This document shows positions 1 through 5,510 of a stretch of DNA of 14,782 nucleotides, in pieces. The DNA is taken from the NCBI GenBank assembly GCA_031274005.1, contig JAISQU010000097.1, positions 1 through 14,782 on the forward strand, read 5' to 3'. The translations under genes and the position numbers were made by a program. Source of the stretch: Spirochaetales bacterium. Lineage in GTDB: Bacteria; Spirochaetota; Spirochaetia; DTKZ01. The notes beneath the pieces are model-generated. The model was not told the DNA's origin and searched no databases. It saw only the letters and a list, made by a program, of their open reading frames with translations. Each line of letters opens with the position of its first letter. Positions within the stretch are counted from its first letter, which is position 1.

Positions 1-40
1 CAGTAATTCCAAATTTGAAAAAATTTGTCCTGCAATCCCC

Positions 41-76
41 AAAAGCATTCAAATTGTCAGCAATTTGAATGCTTTT
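41..76. repeat. Perfect 15-bp hairpin, possible terminator
   Basis: AAAAGCATTCAAATT at 41-55 is exactly complementary to 62-76, with a 6-nt loop. The plus strand ends in TTTT and the palindrome works in both directions. The stem is AT-rich, so termination strength is doubtful. It could serve a gene lying left of the window. Confidence 0.5.
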
Positions 77-137
77 ACCCATAAAAAACGCTTCCAGACA
101 GCAATACCATATTTAGTCGCAGGTGCTACAGATATGG

Positions 138-203
138 CCGGGGCGATAAAAAAAGCGAACGGCTTCGGTCCGCCGCTAGAGAGAGCTTTTTTTATCGCCC
201 CGG
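138..203. repeat. Perfect 19-bp inverted repeat with 28-nt loop
   Basis: CCGGGGCGATAAAAAAAGC at 138-156 is exactly complementary to 185-203. The long perfect stem with a structured loop is too large for an ordinary terminator and fits a repeat-element hairpin. No gene overlaps it. Confidence 0.6.
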
Positions 204-246
204 TCTTTGTGTTTAGTTTACCATGAGTTTAAATTTGGAATTGCTG

Positions 247-273
247 AAGGCTCACGGAAAAAATTGGTGCACC
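247..273 (+). repeat. Left arm of 27-bp inverted repeat paired with 5247-5273
   Basis: The arm contains CACGGAAAAAATTGGTGCAC and matches the reverse complement of 5247-5273 at 26 of 27 positions. The two arms face each other across 5 kb carrying the regulator, the metal-efflux operon and the enolase-superfamily gene. Two copies this close to identical and in opposite orientation are unlikely by chance. Confidence 0.75.
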
Positions 274-306
274 TGTTGCCGGGGATTGCGGTTACTATAA
301 TTGCAC

Positions 307-329
307 CCCGCGCGCTCATGTAGCGCGGG
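307..329 (-). terminator. Possible hairpin terminator over the regulator stop codon
   Basis: CCCGCGC at 307-313 pairs with GCGCGGG at 323-329, and the hairpin spans the stop codon of the GntR-family gene. There is no U-tract, so intrinsic termination is only a possibility. Confidence 0.3.
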
Positions 330-1335
330 CAGTGATTTGATAGCGCCGCCGGGCGTTGGCAAGGTGGGTTTCCATCATTTCTTTTGCCATGGGAGCATCG
401 TGGGCGCTTATGGCGGTGTAAATATTACTGTGTTCGGCGTAAATATTCCGTAAATGTTCCATGGTTAACATCCCGCTTTGGCTGATATAGCTCAATATTT
501 TCCGCGAAGTCGCCAGGAGGTCGCTGATGATGGGATTTTGGGAACAGGCGGCGATGGCAAGGTGAAAGTCAATGTCCAGGTCAAGAAAGTCTTTGAAATT
601 CGCCTCCCGAAAGGCTTGTATCATTTTGTTGTAAATTTGTCCCAGTTTATTCAGGGCCTTATCATCCGCCTTTTCCGCCGCCAGCCGGGCCGACTCCGTT
701 TCCAGCACATTCCGCACATCAATAAGATGCCACAGGTTGCTTTCGCCTGTCAGGAAGGTCCAGGAAAGGGGCAGATGGAGAAAACCCGCGCTTTCCGAAG
801 CAATAAAGGTTCCATGACTCGGCAGAATCGTAATAATTCCCAGAGTGCTGAGTACCTTGAGGGCTTCCCTGATGGCGGACCTTCCCGCTCCAAAAAGGCT
901 GCCCAGCTTCCTGTCCGGGGGCAGTTTTGACCCCGGACGCAGCTCGCCGCGGATAATGGCGTCCATGAGGTAATCGGAAATCGCTTCCACCAGGGTTTCC
1001 GTAGCGCCCCTGCCCTTTGCTCCCACCGCCGGGGATTTCTCCCCCAGAACCTCTCCAAAAAAAAGCTCAATATTCTTTGCGAAATTGTCAGGGTCTTCCA
1101 GAAAAACCGCCCGGTCAACCTTCATTTTCCGGGCTATACGGTCCGCCAGAGCCTCAACGCCGGCGGTACTGCCGTTTTCAATATTTGAAAGCGTAGGAAC
1201 GCTTATAAGGGGCGTCCCCTTATCGCAAAGATACGCCTGAATAAAATCCTTTTGAGATAGTTTTAATCTTCTGCGCAGGGTCAGCAGATTTTCCGCTATG
1301 TATTGCAGCTCTCCGGCCTTTTCGAACTCTCCCAT
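316..1335 (-). CDS. XRE-GntR-FCD fusion transcriptional regulator
   Basis: A predicted 339-residue repressor with three modules. Residues about 12-80 look like an XRE/Cro-type helix-turn-helix (LRRRLKLSQKDF ... PTLSNIENG). Residues 113-180 are a GntR winged helix (ISDYLMDAIIRGELRPGSKL, GRSAIREALKVLSTLGII, HGTFIA). Residues about 203-330 are an FCD ligand-binding domain, with likely metal ligands D254, H258, H302 and H324. FCD regulators commonly sense sugar acids or other small carboxylates. I chose ATG 1335 because GGAG lies 9 nt upstream and the domains begin just after it. The frame stays open to 1683, but that extension runs through a hairpin repeat. Ordinary FadR/FCD proteins are about 230-250 residues, so the N-terminal XRE module is the oddity. 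It lies downstream of the metal operon in the same direction, separated by a repeat, so it could have its own promoter or receive read-through. Family assignment is firm; the target genes are unknown. Confidence 0.9.
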   Translation of the reverse strand: MGEFEKAGELQYIAENLLTLRRRLKLSQKDFIQAYLCDKGTPLISVPTLSNIENGSTAGVEALADRIARKMKVDRAVFLEDPDNFAKNIELFFGEVLGEKSPAVGAKGRGATETLVEAISDYLMDAIIRGELRPGSKLPPDRKLGSLFGAGRSAIREALKVLSTLGIITILPSHGTFIASESAGFLHLPLSWTFLTGESNLWHLIDVRNVLETESARLAAEKADDKALNKLGQIYNKMIQAFREANFKDFLDLDIDFHLAIAACSQNPIISDLLATSRKILSYISQSGMLTMEHLRNIYAEHSNIYTAISAHDAPMAKEMMETHLANARRRYQITARAT

Positions 1336-1396
1336 GCTCCGGATCTCCGGGCCTCCTGTGTTTAGGGATATTACCGTAATTTTTTGCCGGATGGAA

Positions 1397-1434
1397 GAGG
1401 CGATTTCCCCCGCATCGGCGGGGGAAATCGCCTC
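1397..1434. repeat. Perfect 17-bp hairpin flanking the dispersed repeat
   Basis: GAGGCGATTTCCCCCGC at 1397-1413 is exactly complementary to 1418-1434, with loop ATCG. It abuts the repeat core at 1434-1550, in the same relative place as the hairpins beside the two right-hand copies near 14448 and 14600. It also lies just upstream of the regulator start, so it may shape that mRNA leader. Confidence 0.7.
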
Positions 1435-1550
1435 GGAAATTGCGGTAGAAGTCACCCGTGCGCTTCTTTCTTGGCCGCAAAGATCTTGGTTATAACGCAA
1501 TTGCGCAACAATTGCCGTGACGGTTATACCCCTTCCGCATATTTCCGTGA
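1434..1550 (-). repeat. Dispersed ~118-bp repeat, copy 3 (inverted)
   Basis: Read on the minus strand, this matches the units at 14313-14448 and 14468-14603. Shared blocks include the end CGGAAATTGCGGTAGA, followed by GTCACC, the centre GCAATTGCGCA(A/G)CAATTGCC, and the other end TTCCGC.(C/T)ATTTCCGTGA. The middle third is diverged. Its ends are inverted relative to each other (CGGAAAT..GCGG), as in a MITE-like element. It sits between the ATPase stop and the GntR-family start. Confidence 0.65.
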
Positions 1551-1558
1551 TAGCGTCT

Positions 1559-1582
1559 CCCCCGCATCGGCGGGGGAAATCG
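1559..1582. repeat. Second GC-rich hairpin of the same sequence family
   Basis: The string CCCCGCATCGGCGGGGGAAA, continuing into TCGCC, repeats that of the 1397-1434 hairpin, but here only 8 bp pair (TCCCCCGC/GCGGGGGA, loop ATCG). It lies 12 nt beyond the ATPase stop codon and might act as a weak terminator without a U-tract. It forms the other border of the dispersed repeat. Confidence 0.5.
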
Positions 1583-1594
1583 CCGGGCCGCGCC

Positions 1595-3475
1595 TCAACC
1601 GATTCTTCGCGCCCGCAGCGAATTGAGTACCGCCAGCACCATAACCCCCACATCGGCGAACACAGCCTCCCACAAACCGGCAATACCTGCCACGCCGCCT
1701 GTCATAAACAGCAGCTTGACGGCCAGCGAAAACACTATGTTCTGCCTAACAATGCCGCGGGTTTTTTCGGCAATGCCTATGGCCGGTACAAGTTTACCCA
1801 AATCATCATCCAGAAGCACAATGTCCGCCGACTCAAGTGCGGCGTCCTGACCGGAACCGCCCATGGCGATGCCGACATCCGCTCCGGCAAGAACAGGCGT
1901 ATCGTTGATGCCGTCGCCCACATAGGCGACCTTGCCCGCCGCGTTTTGCTTTATTTCCTCAAGCGCGGCAAACTTATCCTGCGGCAGAAGCCCTCCCCGC
2001 GCCTCATCCATACATAGAGTTCTTCCCAGCTCTTCGGCCCTCTTTTGAGTATCGCCTGAAAGGAGAATAAGACGCCGCATGCCTTTTCTTCGCAAAGATT
2101 GCATCACCTCCGCGGCTCCGGGGCGGGTCGTGTCTCCTATAAGGACGCGGCCCCTGTACCGTCCGCTTTCGGCAACACAAACGCTGAGGCTCGCGGGAAA
2201 CTCCCGCGGGGGGCAGACTTCCTCCCCGGTGACCTCAACTCCCTCGTTTTGCAGAAACTTCGCGCTGCCCGCCAGCACCTTACTCCCGCCTATAAGCGCC
2301 CTTACCCCGAAGCCCGGAATCTCCTCAAAACTATCAGGCGTATCCGCAAAGGAGGCGCAGGCCGCGCTGCGCAGCGACTGCGCGATGGGATGGTTCGAAC
2401 CCGACTCCGCCCGGGCCGCCAGATTCAAAATTCTCTTTGCCTCTTTGTCCTCGGATACTGAGGCGCCCGCGTCCGCGGCGCGCGGCAAAACCGCCAGTAC
2501 GGAAAACCGCCCGCGGGTGAGTGTTCCGGTTTTGTCAAAAACCATGGTCCGCACCTTCGCCAGAACATCGATAAAGTTGGATCCCTTGACAAGAACGCCT
2601 TTACGCGCCGCGCCGCCAAGGCCTCCGAAATACCCAAGGGGAATACTCACGACAAGGGCGCAGGGGCAGGACATGACAAGAAGAACCAGGGCCCGGTAGA
2701 GCCACACGCGGAACTCCGCGTCCGGCAGGAACAGGGGAGGCAGCGCGGCAATCAGAACCGCGGCGCCCATGACGGCGGGCGTGTAATAACGCGCGAAGCG
2801 GGTAATGAAGCGTTCGGTTTTCGACTTGCGGCCGGAAGCCTCTTCCACAAGCCGCAGGATGCGCGCGGCCGACGAGTCGCTGTATGTGCGCAGGGCCCGC
2901 AGGGTAAGCATGCCGTTTGCGTTAATGCTGCCGCCCATAAGTTCCCCGCCCGGCAGCGCCGGGCGGGGAACAGGCTCCCCGGTCAGGGCGGAGGTATCCA
3001 CCCAGGACCTTCCTTCGATAACAACGGCGTCAAGGGCGATACGCTCTCCGGGACGCACAACAAAAATATCCCCCGGCCGCACCTCTTCCGGCGCGAGGCG
3101 GACAAGCTCCCCGCCGCGGCGGACTTCCGCAAAATCAGGGCGAATCTCAAGAAGGGCCTTGATGGATTTCCGCGAACGCGACACAGCCAAATCCTCAAGA
3201 AACTCCCCAAAACGGTAAAAAAGCATGACGCCCGCGGCCTCCGAAAAAGCGCCTATGGCCAGAGCGCAGGCCGTCGCGGACGACATAAGAAAGTTTTCAT
3301 CGAAAATATTGCCGCGCAGCACATTGCGCAGAGACCTGCGCAAAACCGGAAAACCCGCGAGAAGCCACAGCGCGGCGAAAAACCAGCGCGCGAGGGCGTC
3401 CTCAAGAAAAAAACCCGCGCCGTAGACCGCGAACTGCGCGCTCAGAATGATAATCTTCCTCAGTTCCGGTTTCAT
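1595..3475 (-). CDS. P1B-2-type Zn/Cd/Pb-exporting ATPase (ZntA/CadA family)
   Basis: A 626-residue integral-membrane pump expected to export Zn2+, Cd2+ or Pb2+ at the cost of ATP. Visible motifs in order: TGEP phosphatase loop 165-168, transmembrane CPC metal motif 270-272, phosphorylated D314 in DKTGT, the HP dipeptide of the nucleotide-binding domain at 362-363, and GDGIND 520-525. The late-membrane residues K587 (NIVFSLAVKLLF) and D608 (FADVG) are the P1B-2 signature that separates Zn/Cd pumps from Cu pumps. There is no N-terminal heavy-metal-associated or Cys/His-rich domain; the protein starts almost at the first membrane helix and is shorter than typical ZntA/CadA. The start is supported by AGGAGG four bases upstream and by an ATGA overlap with the repressor gene, indicating translational coupling. 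Family and metal class are secure; the exact metal is not. Confidence 0.95.
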   Translation of the reverse strand: MKPELRKIIILSAQFAVYGAGFFLEDALARWFFAALWLLAGFPVLRRSLRNVLRGNIFDENFLMSSATACALAIGAFSEAAGVMLFYRFGEFLEDLAVSRSRKSIKALLEIRPDFAEVRRGGELVRLAPEEVRPGDIFVVRPGERIALDAVVIEGRSWVDTSALTGEPVPRPALPGGELMGGSINANGMLTLRALRTYSDSSAARILRLVEEASGRKSKTERFITRFARYYTPAVMGAAVLIAALPPLFLPDAEFRVWLYRALVLLVMSCPCALVVSIPLGYFGGLGGAARKGVLVKGSNFIDVLAKVRTMVFDKTGTLTRGRFSVLAVLPRAADAGASVSEDKEAKRILNLAARAESGSNHPIAQSLRSAACASFADTPDSFEEIPGFGVRALIGGSKVLAGSAKFLQNEGVEVTGEEVCPPREFPASLSVCVAESGRYRGRVLIGDTTRPGAAEVMQSLRRKGMRRLILLSGDTQKRAEELGRTLCMDEARGGLLPQDKFAALEEIKQNAAGKVAYVGDGINDTPVLAGADVGIAMGGSGQDAALESADIVLLDDDLGKLVPAIGIAEKTRGIVRQNIVFSLAVKLLFMTGGVAGIAGLWEAVFADVGVMVLAVLNSLRARRIG

Positions 3476-3864
3476 AAATCCTCCTGTACATGATCAAGGC
3501 CGCGCTCCAGAATATCCGACACATGAGAATCGCTTAAACGGTAGTACGCCGACTTTCCCGCCTTGCGCACTTTGACAAAATTGGAGAGCCGCAGAATTTT
3601 TAGTTGATGGGATACAGCCGATGCGGAAGCCCCCAGAATCGCGGCGAGATCGCACACACACAGTTCCCCGCGGCGCAGGGATTCCAAAATCTTGACCCGC
3701 GTCATATCGCCAAGCGCCTTGAAGAAATCCGCGAGGTCGTACAGAATTTCTTCAGGGGGAAGATCTTCCCGCACGCGCAGCACCTGGTCTTCGTGGACGG
3801 TCTGGCAGCACGTCCCGGAAGGCGGGGTTTTCCGGCCGGCCGGCCTGGTTTTCACATGTTTCAT
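3472..3864 (-). CDS. ArsR/SmtB-family metal-responsive repressor
   Basis: A 130-residue winged-helix repressor that should release DNA on binding metal and so derepress the adjacent efflux ATPase. The core is LGDMTRVKILESL ... ELCVCDLAAILGASASAVSHQLKILR. C69 and C71 lie in the ELCVCD motif, as in the CadC-type alpha-3N site, and C19, C20 and H24 could complete it from the N-terminus. The C-terminal helix also has D112, H114, H125 and E128 with the exact SmtB alpha-5 spacing (DxH, then H 11 later, then E 3 later). Both known metal sites therefore seem to be present. I chose ATG 3864 because GGAGG precedes it by four bases; the ATG at 3885 lies inside the operator palindrome. It overlaps the ATPase gene by ATGA and is probably autoregulated from the operator at 3871-3900. 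Confidence 0.95.
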   Translation of the reverse strand: MKHVKTRPAGRKTPPSGTCCQTVHEDQVLRVREDLPPEEILYDLADFFKALGDMTRVKILESLRRGELCVCDLAAILGASASAVSHQLKILRLSNFVKVRKAGKSAYYRLSDSHVSDILERGLDHVQEDL

Positions 3865-3870
3865 GATACC

Positions 3871-3900
3871 TCCATATATGAACATATGTTCATATATGGA
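3871..3900. promoter_or_regulatory. ArsR/SmtB operator: perfect 30-bp palindrome
   Basis: Each half is TCCATATATGAACAT read inward, and the central ATATGAACATATGTTCATAT matches the known 12-2-12 ArsR/SmtB operator pattern. It begins at the -10 box and covers the predicted transcription start and leader up to the ribosome-binding site, so bound repressor would block polymerase directly. Confidence 0.9.
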
Positions 3901-3928
3901 ATATACGGCAAACCGGGAAATATGTCAA
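3900..3928 (-). promoter_or_regulatory. Sigma-70 promoter of the repressor/ATPase operon
   Basis: On the minus strand a perfect TTGACA (3928-3923) is followed after 17 bp by TATATT (3905-3900). The operator palindrome shares the last base of the -10 box. Confidence 0.9.
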
Positions 3929-4055
3929 GAGAAAACCTGCTCATTTGTTATAGTGCAGAAAAATTATGGCAGCGGATTCCGGCTTTTTTCCCTTGCTTTT
4001 TCGCCTTCGCCGACTTCGCGGTTTTTATATCCTGCCATTTAGTCCGGTCAAAGCT

Positions 4056-5195
4056 CTAAGAGCTAAACCGCCTGATGACATCCTCGTTTACCCCTACGCC
4101 GATTCCCGGCTCTTCGGGTATTTTCACAAAACCGTCCGTCATCCTGATTGCGCCGAAAATGAGGTCCTGCCGGAAGGGATGCTCCGACTGGTCATACTCA
4201 AGCATAGGCTGCAGCGGACGCAGGCAGAGCGGGGCCGGCGGAATCGCGGCCAGAAATTGCAGCGACGCGGCAAGACCTATGCCCGATCCCCAGACATGCG
4301 GAATAAGCATTGTATTATACGCCTGCGCAAGCGCGGCTATTTTTTTCAACTCCGTGATTCCGCCGGAAGAACACAGGTCGGGCTGTAAAATATCCAGCGC
4401 GCGCCCGGCAATCCAGCGGCGGAATCCGGTTTTGCCGAAAATCTGCTCGCCCGCGGCGATGTATGTGGAGCTGAGGGTTTTCAGTTCCTTATAGCCCTCA
4501 ATATCTTCGGGCGCAAGAGGCTCCTCAAAAAAATGCAGTTTCGCGTCCCTGCACTCGTAGAGAATACGCCGGGCCGCCGCCGCGTTATAGGCGCTGTTCG
4601 CGTCCGCCATAAGGCAAATATCAGGCCCCGCAGCCTCGCGCATCGCGTGAATATACGCTATATCCTCCTCAACGCCAAACCCCACCTTCAGCTTGAACGC
4701 CCGAAAACCTTGCGCCAGATAACCCCGCGCTTCCCCGGCGGCCTTCTCAAAGGTAAAATCCCTTGACCGGTAAAAACCCGTCGCATAGGCTTTTACTTCT
4801 TTGCGAAAAGCGCCCCCGATAAGGCGGTGGATGGGCTGGCGCAAAGCCTTTCCGATAATATCCCACAGCGCAATATCCACGCCGCTTATAGCGTTTATCA
4901 TGATTCCCGCCTGACCAACCGGCCGCGTGCGGTTGTACATTTCCTCCCACAGAACCTCAACATCGAAAGGATCCCTGCCGATGACCAGTTCCTTCAGCCA
5001 GCTTGTAATGATGACCTTTGCCATCTCCGGCGGCTGCCCTCCGTGGCACAGGGACTCGCCCCAGCCTGTGACGCCCTCGTCTGTGTCTATTCTGATGATT
5101 ACGGAACTGCGCAGGCTGATCCATGCCTGCGAAAAACAAGTTTCTGTTTCAACCGGAGCCTTCAGGGCGTACGCGGTAACATCGGTAATTTTCAT
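4056..5195 (-). CDS. Mandelate-racemase-subgroup enolase superfamily enzyme, galactarolactone-cycloisomerase-like
   Basis: A 379-residue (beta/alpha)8 enzyme expected to abstract an alpha-proton from a carboxylate, in the cytoplasm. Visible residues: the KxK base at K168/K170 (FKLKVGFGVEED), metal ligands D198, E224 and E250 (MADAN, FFEEP, AAGEQ), the D273-H300 pair (LQPD, IPHVWG), and E333. The strings AYATG, VGFGVEED, DILQPDLC..GG, PHVWGSG and HPFRQ recall bacterial D-galactarolactone cycloisomerase from memory, so a sugar-acid lactone or aldarate substrate is likely. Related activities such as an aldarate dehydratase cannot be excluded. ATG 5195 is chosen over ATG 5204 because the latter overlaps the -10 box of a near-consensus promoter and would not be transcribed. 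No ribosome-binding site is usable, implying a leaderless message. It is monocistronic as far as can be seen; a sugar-acid-sensing FCD regulator lies about 2.7 kb downstream. Confidence 0.88.
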   Translation of the reverse strand: MKITDVTAYALKAPVETETCFSQAWISLRSSVIIRIDTDEGVTGWGESLCHGGQPPEMAKVIITSWLKELVIGRDPFDVEVLWEEMYNRTRPVGQAGIMINAISGVDIALWDIIGKALRQPIHRLIGGAFRKEVKAYATGFYRSRDFTFEKAAGEARGYLAQGFRAFKLKVGFGVEEDIAYIHAMREAAGPDICLMADANSAYNAAAARRILYECRDAKLHFFEEPLAPEDIEGYKELKTLSSTYIAAGEQIFGKTGFRRWIAGRALDILQPDLCSSGGITELKKIAALAQAYNTMLIPHVWGSGIGLAASLQFLAAIPPAPLCLRPLQPMLEYDQSEHPFRQDLIFGAIRMTDGFVKIPEEPGIGVGVNEDVIRRFSS

Positions 5196-5202
5196 ACCCT
5201 GC

Positions 5203-5230
5203 ATTATAGCCCGAAGGCGAGCCCTGTCAA
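5203..5230 (-). promoter_or_regulatory. Near-consensus promoter producing a probable leaderless mRNA
   Basis: TTGACA (5230-5225), 16-bp spacer, TATAAT (5208-5203) on the minus strand. A start 7-8 nt after the -10 box falls at 5196-5195, which is the A of the chosen ATG or the base before it. Confidence 0.8.
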
Positions 5231-5246
5231 CTCAAACCGGGCGTAG

Positions 5247-5273
5247 GGTGCACCAATTTTTTCCGTGCGCCTT
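5247..5273 (-). repeat. Right arm of 27-bp inverted repeat paired with 247-273
   Basis: It contains GGTGCACCAATTTTTTCCGT, the reverse complement of the left arm, with a single mismatch over 27 bp. It sits just upstream of the promoter of the enolase-superfamily gene. Confidence 0.75.
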
Positions 5274-5366
5274 TTTTGCGGCAAAGCCGCAAAAAACCGG
5301 GCTTTTCGGGGGTTCCGCCGCTGGCGCGGCCGCTTCGCGCCCCTTCAATCCCTTGCGCCCCGCGGG
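5272..5366 (+). repeat. Second dispersed repeat family, copy 1
   Basis: It begins with the perfect hairpin TTTTTTGCGGC-AAA-GCCGCAAAAAA (5272-5296), then AACCGGGCTTTTCG, and ends with CTTCAATCCCTTGCG. The same order of hairpin with AAA loop, AACCGGGCTTTTCG and CTTCAATCCCTTGCG occurs at 13919-14010. The middle is diverged. It makes up part of the roughly 300-bp gap between the two neighbouring genes. Confidence 0.6.
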
Positions 5367-5432
5367 CTTTTGCGCTTTGCGCAACTCAATTTTTTATAGC
5401 GGGGGTAAGTGCTGTTGCCCTGGGTACGATTC

Positions 5433-5453
5433 GCGCCGCTTTGATAGCGGCGC
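5433..5453. repeat. 8-bp GC-rich hairpin
   Basis: GCGCCGCT pairs with AGCGGCGC around loop TTGAT. It stands in the gene-free interval between the repeat and the terminator-like hairpin at 5472. No role is evident. Confidence 0.4.
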
Positions 5454-5471
5454 ATATAATAACCTATGGTC

Positions 5472-5496
5472 CGCCAGCCCCTGAAAAGGGCTGGCG
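5472..5496 (-). terminator. Hairpin terminator candidate of the 710-residue protein gene
   Basis: A perfect 9-bp stem CGCCAGCCC/GGGCTGGCG with a 7-nt loop begins 14 nt after the stop codon. There is no U-tract, so it may stabilise the 3' end rather than terminate. Confidence 0.45.
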
Positions 5497-5510
5497 AACC
5501 CGCCTGTAGA

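Larger units (their letters stand above)
1..246. repeat. Inverted-repeat-bounded gene-free block at left edge
   Basis: The first bases (CAGTAATTCCAAATTTGAA) recur as the inverted complement at 227-246 (CAGCAATTCCAAATTT), matching 17 of the first 19 positions. The interval holds two long hairpins (41-76 and 138-203) and no credible reading frame. The arrangement resembles a small non-autonomous element or remnant with terminal inverted repeats, but the left arm may extend beyond the window and no target duplication can be checked. The terminal-repeat match is seen directly; the mobile nature is inference. Confidence 0.5.

Noticed and set aside
1336..1683. N-terminal extension of the regulator reading frame to ATG 1683
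   Set aside because: It runs through the dispersed repeat and hairpins and into the end of the ATPase gene, and has low-complexity repeat-encoded peptide with no domain.
2079..2699. Plus-strand open frame of 206 codons
   Set aside because: It lies wholly antisense to the ATPase gene, whose motifs are complete; the frame is a by-product of high GC.
4024..4051. Second minus-strand promoter (TTGACC-16-TATAAA) upstream of the repressor gene
   Set aside because: It overlaps the end of the enolase-superfamily gene and is weaker than the promoter at 3900-3928, which is properly joined to the operator.
5272..5296. Rho-independent terminator
   Set aside because: The T-run is 5' and the A-run 3' of the stem on both strands, the wrong order for a terminator; the structure recurs as a repeat.
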